A stretch of 11,920 bases of DNA from Prevotellaceae bacterium. Lineage in GTDB: Bacteria; Bacteroidota; Bacteroidia; Bacteroidales; UBA932. This document shows, in pieces, positions 6,502-11,920 of the stretch. Both the position numbers and the translations under genes were made by a program. Position 1 is the stretch's first letter, and each line of letters begins with the position of its first letter. The notes below the pieces were generated by a model, which was given only the letters and a program-made list of their open reading frames with translations, was not told the DNA's origin and did not search any database. Where the stretch lies: assembly GCA_031264875.1 (NCBI GenBank), contig JAISDK010000066.1, positions 1 to 11,920 on the forward strand. Direction: 5' to 3'.

Positions 6502-7794
6502 TCATTCAACGTTTTCCAGCAGGGTTTCAAGTCCTATTCCTCTGGAACCTTTGATTAAAATCATGTGTGAGTTGATATTCTGATTCTTAATATATTCTTC
6601 CGCTTCATTTTTAGTAGCGAAATAAATAGCGCCATCTTCTTTCAACTTGCTGAAAGTATGACCAATCAGGATAACTTTTCCTTTTTTCCACAATCCGTGA
6701 TTTTTAATAATCTCCGTTATTCGCCTGTGTTCGGCAAGCGAATCATCGCCCAGTTCCAGCATATCACCGAGTATTAACAGCTTGTTTTCGGCTTCAAGCT
6801 GTGCAAAATTGCTTATGGCAGCTTCCATACTTGAAGGATTAGCGTTATATGCATCCATTATAACCATATTCGATGCAGTTTCAATAAGTTGAGAACGGTT
6901 GGCGGTCGGTTTGTATTCTGTCAGGGCAGCAGTAATATCCGTATCGGACACGTCGAAATATTTACCTGCAATTATGGCAGCCAGTGCATTATTCAGGTTG
7001 TATTCTCCTGCCAGACATGTTTTAATAAGCAAATCCGGTTCTACAGTTGAAAAACAAAGCAGGGAATTAATCATGCTGGTTTTTGCACCCATAATAGTTT
7101 TGCCGTATTTCACAAGAGTCGTTCCCTGTGTCCTTTCCGCCATCGATTTAATAGTTTTGTCGTCCGAATTGTAGAAAATTGCACCATTGTTTTTTTCCAT
7201 ATAATCATACAGTTCACCTTTGGTTTTCCTTATACCTTCTTCAGAACCAAATCCTTCGAGATGAGCTTTGCCAATATTGGTAATCAGTCCAATTTCAGGA
7301 TGGGCAATTTCGCAAAGCGTTGCGATTTCTCCGGGGTGATTTGCGCCCATCTCTACTATGGCAATTTCGGTATCGTCATTGATATTCAGCAAAGTTAAAG
7401 GCACGCCGATGTGATTGTTCAAATTGCCTGCAGTGCATACCGTGTCATATCTTTTAGATAACACGGCGTTAACAAGTTCTTTTGTAGTTGTTTTTCCGTT
7501 TGTTCCCGTTATTGCAAAAACAGGAATATCAAATTCCATACGGTGATATTCCGCCAGATCCTGCAAGGTTTTCAGAACGTTTTCGACGATAACGCATCCA
7601 TGTATCCCCTCGTTTTCAATATTATCGGATACAGCAAAGGCACACCCGCTATCCAAAGACTGCCTGACGAATCTGTTTCCATCGAAATTTTCACCCTTCA
7701 AGGCAAAAAACACGGAGTCGGGAATGATATTGCGACTGTCCAGGCAAACAGCCGGATAATCTCTGAAAATTGCATACAGCTCTTTTATATTCAT
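6502..7794 (-). CDS. murF: UDP-N-acetylmuramoyl-tripeptide--D-alanyl-D-alanine ligase
   Basis: A cytoplasmic ATP-dependent ligase that adds D-Ala-D-Ala to the UDP-MurNAc-tripeptide, the last step of the soluble peptidoglycan precursor. The N-terminal substrate domain has SRNIIPDSVFFALKG (20-34). The central ATPase domain carries the P-loop GTNGKTTT (97-104), the N-binding segment NLNNHIGVP (124-132), VEMGANHPGEI (137-147, with the metal-binding Glu) and TNIGKAHLEGFGS (162-174). The C-terminal Mur ligase domain has DAYNANPSSMEAA (324-336) and GDMLELG (353-359). At 430 residues it is slightly shorter than E. coli MurF (about 450) but complete. Its ATG overlaps the TGA of the upstream secreted-protein gene (ATGA, 7794-7791), so translation is probably coupled. 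It lies outside any visible mur/fts cluster. Confidence 0.96.
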   Translation of the reverse strand: MNIKELYAIFRDYPAVCLDSRNIIPDSVFFALKGENFDGNRFVRQSLDSGCAFAVSDNIENEGIHGCVIVENVLKTLQDLAEYHRMEFDIPVFAITGTNGKTTTKELVNAVLSKRYDTVCTAGNLNNHIGVPLTLLNINDDTEIAIVEMGANHPGEIATLCEIAHPEIGLITNIGKAHLEGFGSEEGIRKTKGELYDYMEKNNGAIFYNSDDKTIKSMAERTQGTTLVKYGKTIMGAKTSMINSLLCFSTVEPDLLIKTCLAGEYNLNNALAAIIAGKYFDVSDTDITAALTEYKPTANRSQLIETASNMVIMDAYNANPSSMEAAISNFAQLEAENKLLILGDMLELGDDSLAEHRRITEIIKNHGLWKKGKVILIGHTFSKLKEDGAIYFATKNEAEEYIKNQNINSHMILIKGSRGIGLETLLENVE

Positions 7795-8624
7795 TTAAAC
7801 CTGTCTTTTTTAATAAGTATTTGTTTCTCTTTCATCCATTTTCCGAGCTTAAATTCATACCCATCGTATGTCACGTCGGGAACATAGTACGATTTGTCGT
7901 TTCTTTTTTCAGGAACAATAGGATATAACCAGTGGAAAACAATTTTACTCAAATCGGAGTGATATTTCAGATGCATCACCGCTTTAGCCGAATATTCGAA
8001 TACTATCCTGCTCCTTATGCCTGTTTTATCAACAAAAATCGGAGCGCCGAACGATGGTATTCCCTGTGGATTGAATGTGAGGACATCTATATATTTTTTA
8101 TGCGAAAGCCCATTGTTGAAATCGAATCCCAGAAGAGTATAATATGTTTTGCCCATGTTCTGTGTTTCAATAATATCGTAATACAGACAGCCGTACCAGC
8201 TGGGGTAATGCAAGATTTCTTCTTCGGGCTTACGAACATCCTGTTTGACGTCATTCAATCTGTAAACATCGGATAAGGGACTTTTTGCATCCCCCATACG
8301 TCTCTGGACTATAGCGTAGTACAAATATTCGTCTTCTCCTCCAGGCATTCCCCAGCTGAATATTCGCAATATTCCGTCTTTTGAGGAAATTGTCTTGAGA
8401 TAAGGAATACTGTCGAATGTCAGAGTGAGAGAGTTGGGTGTCTTCAGTGTTTTTTCCAGCAGTGCTGAAAAAGACGTTACATATTCCTGTTTTTTAGCGT
8501 AATCGTATTCTTCCGCCGCCATTGTCATAAGTTTCGACAGTTCGCTTTTGGTCTGCTCGAATGATTGTCCCGATACTGTGGAACTACAGACGATTACAAG
8601 TAAAAATAAAATACCGCTTTTCAT
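7791..8624 (-). CDS. Secreted protein of unknown function, coupled to murF
   Basis: I do not recognise a named family. Residues 1-19 form a signal peptide: MKSG, a hydrophobic stretch (ILFLLVIVCSSTV), then a likely signal-peptidase-I site near SG-Q. No lipobox cysteine is in position (the Cys at residue 13 is followed by a serine-rich stretch, not a charged linker), so a periplasmic rather than lipoprotein fate is more likely. The mature part starts with a helical segment (about 22-60) and continues as a mixed domain rich in aromatic residues (YPSWYGCLYYDI, YTLLGFDFNN, FHWLYPIVPEK). It ends with a basic tail. It is the middle gene of a minus-strand operon, 41 nt after the AlbA_2 gene and overlapping murF by 4 nt. 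The tight link to murF hints at an envelope role, but that is inference only. Confidence 0.85.
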   Translation of the reverse strand: MKSGILFLLVIVCSSTVSGQSFEQTKSELSKLMTMAAEEYDYAKKQEYVTSFSALLEKTLKTPNSLTLTFDSIPYLKTISSKDGILRIFSWGMPGGEDEYLYYAIVQRRMGDAKSPLSDVYRLNDVKQDVRKPEEEILHYPSWYGCLYYDIIETQNMGKTYYTLLGFDFNNGLSHKKYIDVLTFNPQGIPSFGAPIFVDKTGIRSRIVFEYSAKAVMHLKYHSDLSKIVFHWLYPIVPEKRNDKSYYVPDVTYDGYEFKLGKWMKEKQILIKKDRFK

Positions 8625-8665
8625 TGTTGAATATTATTATATTAAAATCTAAATGTTTGATGTGT

Positions 8666-9289
8666 TTACACTTGTTTCAGTTTAAAGACGGAACTCGAAT
8701 TTGTCATTTCTATTTTCATAATATTGGATACAACAAGGTCGGCAATGATTTCCATAGCCTCCTTTTCCGAAAGAAAGACCTCTTTCATAATAGTTTCCAG
8801 AGTCCGGGCGTTGTTATCTTTAAGGTATGCCAGTAATTTATTATGATTATCGGTATATTTTATTGTGCAGGGAGACTTCAATTTTTGCTGAACCTTAATC
8901 CATACCGGATGAGCAATAATATTTTCGTCATGCACCCTGACATATACTTCCGGCGATTTGTTGGGACAAACAACCATGTGCAGCTTCGATATGCTCGGCT
9001 CTATGATAAACTCCAGCACATGCTTGCCGTTTTGTACCGGATGTATTTTAACTTCAAAATCGATTTCAGGTCTGGAATATAGTTTTGCTCCGCTTTCGAC
9101 CATATAATATTCTTCGTCCGCAGAAACGCCCGAAACAGCTCCGTTGTCTTTGATTCCCACGAGTAAATGTCCGCCGCTGGTATTGGCAAAAGCCACTAAT
9201 GTACGCGCAATCTTTCCCGGACTGTTTACCTCGTACTTAAATTCCAGTGTTTCGTGTTCGCCTTGAGCGATAAGATCATAAAGATACAT
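8666..9289 (-). CDS. AlbA_2/Schlafen-type putative DNA-binding protein
   Basis: The N-terminal domain (about 8-115) has the AlbA_2 pattern: EHETLEFKYE (11-20), then LVAFANTSGGHLLVGI (31-46) and KDNGAVSG (47-54). This domain occurs in bacterial transcription regulators and in Schlafen proteins, where it binds or cleaves nucleic acid. The C-terminal part (about 145-207: HNKLLAYLKDNN, EVFLSEKEAMEIIADLVV) looks like a winged helix, fitting a regulator. There is no ATPase domain, so it is the short form (207 residues). It is the first gene of the operon leading to the secreted protein and murF, behind a -7 box at 9332-9339 and a palindrome at 9347-9361. Autoregulation is possible. Domain call is firm; function is not. 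Confidence 0.85.
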   Translation of the reverse strand: MYLYDLIAQGEHETLEFKYEVNSPGKIARTLVAFANTSGGHLLVGIKDNGAVSGVSADEEYYMVESGAKLYSRPEIDFEVKIHPVQNGKHVLEFIIEPSISKLHMVVCPNKSPEVYVRVHDENIIAHPVWIKVQQKLKSPCTIKYTDNHNKLLAYLKDNNARTLETIMKEVFLSEKEAMEIIADLVVSNIMKIEMTNSSSVFKLKQV

Positions 9290-9331
9290 AATCTACAAAA
9301 AATTAAGCTATTCATTATATTCAAAACGGTG

Positions 9332-9339
9332 CAAAGGTA
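9332..9339 (-). promoter_or_regulatory. -7 box of the murF operon promoter
   Basis: The minus strand reads TACCTTTG, a full match to the Bacteroidota TAnnTTTG -7 element, about 43 nt before the ATG at 9289. The -33 element is weak: TTTA at 9364-9361, 21 nt upstream. A short palindrome occupies the spacer between the two boxes. Confidence 0.6.
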
Positions 9340-9346
9340 ATGATAA

Positions 9347-9361
9347 ATCCGCGAAGCGGAT
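9347..9361. promoter_or_regulatory. Palindrome in the promoter spacer, possible operator
   Basis: ATCCGC, loop GAA, GCGGAT forms a perfect 6-bp inverted repeat between the -33 and -7 boxes of the minus-strand promoter. A repressor bound here would block that promoter. The first gene of the operon encodes a putative DNA-binding protein, so it is a candidate ligand. No experimental or comparative support is available from this window. Confidence 0.35.
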
Positions 9362-9468
9362 AAAATAAAAATTCCGGCATACGGGAAATGTATTCTATGT
9401 GAATTAAAAAAATTCAAATTGCAAAACAAAAAAAAAAAAATTACGTTATCTATCTAAGTTTTTATTTT

Positions 9469-9476
9469 TATCTTTG
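9469..9476 (+). promoter_or_regulatory. -7 box of the glycosyltransferase promoter
   Basis: TATCTTTG matches the Bacteroidota TAnnTTTG element and lies 22 nt before the ATG at 9499, implying a leader of about 15 nt. No convincing TTTG -33 element sits 19-21 nt upstream. The upstream DNA is very A/T-rich, including a run of 13 A (9428-9440) that could act as an UP-like tract. Confidence 0.5.
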
Positions 9477-9498
9477 CAAAATATTTAGAATATAGAAT

Positions 9499-10782
9499 AT
9501 GAAAGCATTAATGTTCGGTTGGGAGTTCCCGCCACATATTTCAGGAGGCTTGGGTACAGCGTCTTATGGTTTAACAAAAGGTCTCGCAAAGTCGGGAGTT
9601 GAGATTTTATTTGTTATGCCAAAGGCTTCGGGAGACGAAGATTCGAGCATAGGACGCATTATAAATGCCAGTGATATAGTATCCAAAATGGATGTTTTTT
9701 CGGAAAATTACTGGGATAAAGTAAATTTCATGTCCGTTTCTTCGAGCCTTATTCCTTATCTGGGATTCGAAGATTACGAACAGTTGAGAGCCGACAGCCT
9801 GCAAAAGCAGTCTTCTGTTTCGTATCTGGGTGAAAAATATACATTTTCAGGAAAATACGGTACAAATTTAATGGAAGAAGTTGCGAGATATGCCATGGTT
9901 GCCGCAACGATAGCAAGGGAAAACGACTTTGACATTATTCATGCTCATGACTGGCTAACGTATTTAGCCGGAATAGTCGCAAAAAAAATATCCGGCAAAC
10001 CACTGGTCATACATGTACATGCTACCGAGTTCGACCGTAGCGGCGAATCGGTCAATCAGCCAGTGTACGATTTGGAAAAGCTTGGAATGGAAGAGGCCGA
10101 CGTAATTATGGCAGTCAGCAATCTTACCCGTAACATTGTGATAACAAAGTACAATATACCGGAATCAAAAATATTTACCGTTCATAATGCTGTAGATTTT
10201 TCAAAGGAAGCGGCAAAAAGAGTAACCCGTACCACCGACGAAAAAGTTGTTACTTTCTTGGGACGCATAACATTTCAGAAAGGTCCCGAATACTTTATCG
10301 AAGCTGCAAATAAAGTTGCCAAACGGCTTCCCAACGTGCGTTTTGTCATGGCAGGAAGCGGCGATATGATGAACAGAATGGTTAAACGGGTCGCCAAATT
10401 GAACCTTGGCAGCCGGTTTCATTTCACCGGTTTTCTTAAGGGAGACGATGTCGATAAAATGTATTCATACAGCGACGTTTATGTGATGCCTTCGGTATCC
10501 GAACCTTTTGGTATTTCGCCTTTGGAAGCCATACGTTCCGGAGTTCCGGTGATTATCTCGAAACAGTCGGGCGTATCGGAAGTATTGAAACATGCTATCA
10601 AAGTAAACTTTTGGGATGTAAACGCCCTCGCAGATGCTATCTACGCGCTTCTGACCTACAAGGGGCTTAATAATATGATAACAAGAAGCGGTCTGGAAGA
10701 AGTTAATTCATTCAGCTGGGATGATACGGCCAGACTCGTAAAAAAAATATATTGCAATACACTTGAACAGTGTAATTTATAG
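9499..10782 (+). CDS. Family 4 glycosyltransferase, glycogen-synthase-like
   Basis: A cytoplasmic GT-B fold retaining glycosyltransferase. The N-terminal domain opens with MFGWEFPPHISGGLG (5-19), a glycogen/starch-synthase-type nucleotide-sugar loop. HAHDWLT (148-154) is the typical end of the acceptor-side domain. The C-terminal GT4 domain contains FLGRITFQKG (253-262), the GSGDM loop (286-290) and the E-x7-E pair of the SEPFGISPLEA motif (E335, E343). Length 427 is normal for the compact bacterial form and shorter than classical GlgA (about 480). In many Bacteroidales a related gene sits beside a GH57 amylase and a debranching enzyme; neither is seen here. Donor and acceptor are unknown; glycogen or another alpha-glucan is the best guess. 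It starts divergently from the murF operon and ends 82 nt before the tRNA. Confidence 0.9.
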   Translation: MKALMFGWEFPPHISGGLGTASYGLTKGLAKSGVEILFVMPKASGDEDSSIGRIINASDIVSKMDVFSENYWDKVNFMSVSSSLIPYLGFEDYEQLRADSLQKQSSVSYLGEKYTFSGKYGTNLMEEVARYAMVAATIARENDFDIIHAHDWLTYLAGIVAKKISGKPLVIHVHATEFDRSGESVNQPVYDLEKLGMEEADVIMAVSNLTRNIVITKYNIPESKIFTVHNAVDFSKEAAKRVTRTTDEKVVTFLGRITFQKGPEYFIEAANKVAKRLPNVRFVMAGSGDMMNRMVKRVAKLNLGSRFHFTGFLKGDDVDKMYSYSDVYVMPSVSEPFGISPLEAIRSGVPVIISKQSGVSEVLKHAIKVNFWDVNALADAIYALLTYKGLNNMITRSGLEEVNSFSWDDTARLVKKIYCNTLEQCNL

Positions 10783-10821
10783 GACATGAATTTCGTTAAC
10801 GTAAAATTTGTTGAATAAAAA

Positions 10822-10853
10822 TTTGCATATATAAAAATAAGGCAGTACTTTTG
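10822..10853 (+). promoter_or_regulatory. Promoter of the initiator tRNA
   Basis: TTTG (10822-10825), 20 nt, then TACTTTTG (10846-10853): both elements match the Bacteroidota consensus with correct spacing. Transcription would start near 10860, a few nucleotides before the mature tRNA 5' end. Confidence 0.75.
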
Positions 10854-10864
10854 TGCCGTTAAAT

Positions 10865-10937
<73 letters not shown>

Positions 10938-10945
10938 CTCAAAGA

Positions 10946-10974
10946 AAAAAAACCGGTAAATAACCGGTTTTTTT
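10946..10974 (+). terminator. Rho-independent terminator after tRNA-fMet
   Basis: A 12-bp stem (10946-10957 with 10963-10974) has core ACCGGT / ACCGGT and loop AAATA, and the right arm ends in a run of seven T. It lies 8 nt after the tRNA and ends the single-tRNA transcript. The A-run on the left means it would also work as a terminator in the reverse direction. Confidence 0.85.
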
Positions 10975-11116
10975 CTTGTGTGCCGCACAACGTATAACAA
11001 GAAATTATATAATGTTCATAACTCTTGACGCAGGTAATGCTTTATATATAATATATAGCGATTTATGAAAATCATACCTCAAAACATTACTGTCGCAAAA
11101 TCAACATCCAATACAT

Positions 11117-11136
11117 CCGGCGGTTAAAACCGTCGG
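11117..11136. repeat. Hairpin repeat left of the nested element
   Basis: CCGGCGGTT and AACCGTCGG form a 9-bp stem with one G.T pair around two A (in practice 7 pairs with a 6-nt loop). It sits 5 nt outside the 20-bp terminal inverted repeat at 11142. The lone G.T pair is like that in family B hairpins. No poly-T tract follows. Confidence 0.65.
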
Positions 11137-11160
11137 CTATGTTAATAACTCATGTTACGC

Positions 11161-11194
11161 ATGACATGTAATGTGCCATGACATGGAATGTGCG
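11161..11194 (+). repeat. Two tandem 17-nt repeats
   Basis: ATGACATGTAATGTGCC (11161-11177) is followed directly by ATGACATGGAATGTGCG (11178-11194), differing at two positions. They lie at the inner edge of the left 20-bp terminal repeat. A related ATGACAT occurs on the right side near 11474, without the tandem copy. Confidence 0.75.
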
Positions 11195-11228
11195 CGGCAT
11201 CGTTTTGTGCACCGTCGAAAACCAGCTT

Positions 11229-11274
11229 AGCCCGAAGGGCTTGATTTCCATAACCGCGGGTCATCGACCCGCGG
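11229..11274 (-). repeat. Two-hairpin element, divergent copy 4
   Basis: On the minus strand hairpin 1 (11274-11254) is CCGCGGGTC / GACCCGCGG with loop GAT, the linker is TTATGGAAATCA (12 nt), and hairpin 2 (11241-11229) is AGCCC / GGGCT with loop TTC. This is the same layout and spacing as the elements at 128-171 and 2058-2101, with different stem sequences. It is the left arm of the 26-bp inverted pair inside the 373-bp element. Confidence 0.75.
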
Positions 11275-11301
11275 ACTAGCCGTCGACTTGTGATACTGCC
11301 T

Positions 11302-11384
11302 GAAACGTAAGTTCGACGCAGTCAAAGGCAGGACGTCGAACATCGATAACAGTCCTACCTTTGACTGCGTCGGACTTACGTTTC
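11302..11384. repeat. 33-bp inverted repeat, core of the nested element
   Basis: Left arm 11302-11334 and right arm 11352-11384 match at 31 of 33 positions, around a 17-nt loop. The two differences are one T.G wobble and one C/A mismatch, so it would fold into a long stem as DNA or RNA. An outer T-A pair (11301, 11385) extends it. No T-tract follows the right arm. Confidence 0.9.
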
Positions 11385-11398
11385 AAGGCGGGGACAAA

Positions 11399-11419
11399 GG
11401 GCGGGGGCAAGCCCCGCCC
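11399..11419. repeat. GC-rich hairpin
   Basis: GGGCGGGG and CCCCGCCC form an 8-bp all-GC stem around loop GCAAG. It lies only on the right side, between the core stem and the right copy of the two-hairpin element, and so breaks the symmetry of the nested repeat. It may be a separate later insertion. Confidence 0.75.
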
Positions 11420-11422
11420 CTA

Positions 11423-11468
11423 CCGCTGGTCGATGACCCGCGGTTATGAAAATCCGGCTTTTCAAGCC
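11423..11468 (+). repeat. Two-hairpin element, divergent copy 5
   Basis: Hairpin 1 (11423-11443) is CCGCTGGTC / GACCCGCGG with loop GAT and one mismatch, the linker is TTATGAAAATCC (12 nt), and hairpin 2 (11456-11468) is GGCTT / AAGCC with loop TTC. Compared with copy 4, the linker and loops are kept while the stem of hairpin 2 has changed on both sides. Confidence 0.75.
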
Positions 11469-11687
11469 ACATGATGACATCTCACAAAAAGTACTGCGTA
11501 ACATCAGTTATTAATAAAAAATATATTTAAGAATGCGCTCAATGTCGTTTAACAAGCATTTCACCCCAAATTTTTCGTAATTACTCTGACATATTCCAAA
11601 ATATCGGGAAAAGAATCAAAAAAAATCCATTTGTTACTCGCTGGTTTTTAATATCTTTAAAAATAATTTAAAGTTTTTGTCAAAAAA

Positions 11688-11720
11688 TTTGCTGCCATCT
11701 CCGAAACTTTCGTACTTTTG
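11688..11720 (+). promoter_or_regulatory. Promoter of the BlaI-like repressor gene
   Basis: TTTG (11688-11691), 21 nt, then TACTTTTG (11713-11720) match the Bacteroidota consensus. The -7 box lies 18 nt before the ATG at 11739, so the leader is short (about 12 nt). No clear TACA/TGTA dyad of the BlaI/MecI operator type was found around it. Confidence 0.7.
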
Positions 11721-11738
11721 CGTAAAAATCGTAGTGAT

Positions 11739-11920
11739 ATGAATACAAGTTTAGAAAAATTGACAAAACAGGAGCAGGAAGCCATGCTGGCTATCTGGCG
11801 GACAGGCAGTGGAGCCGTCCGTAATTTTTTGGAAAACCATTCCGACCCGGTACCGCATTACAATACGCTTGTTTCCACAATAAAAAATCTGGAAAGGAAA
11901 TCGTATGTATCTCACAGGGT
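11739..11920 (+). CDS. BlaI/MecI-family transcriptional repressor (partial, cut by window end)
   Basis: Sixty codons are visible from ATG 11739 to the window end without a stop. The protein starts MNTSLEKLTKQEQEAMLAIW and goes on through GAVRNFLENH, PHYNTLVSTIKNLERKSYVSHR. This is the N-terminal winged helix of the BlaI/MecI/CopY family: the first helix (LTKxExxxMxxIW), the recognition helix (YNTLVSTIKNLERK) and the start of the wing (YVSHR). Such repressors usually pair with a BlaR1-type M56 sensor protease next door and are cleaved to release their target genes. Any partner gene would lie beyond 11920. The start is supported by the promoter 18 nt upstream. Confidence 0.88.
   Translation, partial: MNTSLEKLTKQEQEAMLAIWRTGSGAVRNFLENHSDPVPHYNTLVSTIKNLERKSYVSHR

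Larger units (their letters stand above)
11142..11514. repeat. 373-bp noncoding element with three nested inverted repeats
   Basis: The ends are 20-bp inverted repeats (11142-11161 and 11495-11514) with one mismatch; outer bases are TTAATAAC and GTTATTAA. Inside lies a second pair of 26-bp arms with one mismatch (11249-11274 and 11423-11448), and inside that a third pair of 33-bp arms (11302-11334 and 11352-11384). No frame of useful length exists, so it encodes no transposase. The GC-rich core contrasts with A/T-rich flanks. It could be a MITE-like element, or a pile-up of palindromic repeats inserted into one another; no clear target duplication beyond TA/TTAA is seen. Confidence 0.7.

Noticed and set aside
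10980..11738. Small protein genes in the region after the tRNA
   Set aside because: Frames are very short (for example 18 codons from 11012) and are broken by the inverted repeats; none has a promoter or a protein-like composition.

Overview
The window looks like a chromosomal segment of a Bacteroidota (Bacteroidales-like) bacterium. Four of the six gene or operon starts examined carry a good match to the Bacteroidota sigma-factor promoter (TTTG, 19-21 nt, then TAnnTTTG, or the -7 box alone), start codons lack Shine-Dalgarno sequences, and one gene is a fragment of a large multi-domain surface protein of the kind found in Cytophaga/Bacteroidetes. The genus cannot be told from the sequence.

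Left part (1-2310): an open frame (263-1783) encodes Ig-like and cadherin-like surface-protein domains and lacks both a signal peptide and a natural C-terminus. It is bounded by two arrays of palindromic repeats (1 to about 210, and 1672-2130). After the second array a 34-codon coding-like relic (2132-2233) and a terminator (2272-2302) look like the old 3' end of the same gene. The gene-free stretch 1784-2495 holds, in order, the rest of array 2, the relic, the terminator, and the recQ promoter at 2377-2407.

Middle part (2310-9300): housekeeping genes. recQ (2496-4688) and an alpha-phosphohexomutase gene (4698-6428) form a plus-strand pair. It converges, across 73 nt with no clear terminator, on a minus-strand operon read from 9289 to 6502: an AlbA_2/Schlafen-type putative DNA-binding protein, a secreted protein of unknown function, and murF. 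The last two overlap by ATGA.

Right part (9300-11920): a divergent promoter region leads into a family 4 glycosyltransferase of the glycogen-synthase-like type (9499-10782). Next is a lone initiator tRNA (10865-10937) with its own promoter and terminator. The following 800 bases to 11738 contain no gene: 10975-11116 shows nothing recognisable, 11117-11514 holds a hairpin and a 373-bp set of concentric inverted repeats, 11515-11687 is plain AT-rich DNA, and a good promoter follows for a BlaI/MecI-family repressor cut off by the window end.

The most interesting signal is not a gene. Five short elements (three in the left arrays, two in the right nested repeat) share one geometry: a 19-21 nt hairpin with a 3-nt loop, an 11-12 nt A/T-rich linker, and a 13-nt hairpin with a TTC loop. 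Their stem sequences differ but pairing is kept by compensatory changes. A second family (1712-1763 and 1805-1857) shows the same kind of covariation. These look like REP-type or MITE-type repeats under structural selection, and one array appears to have broken a surface-protein gene.
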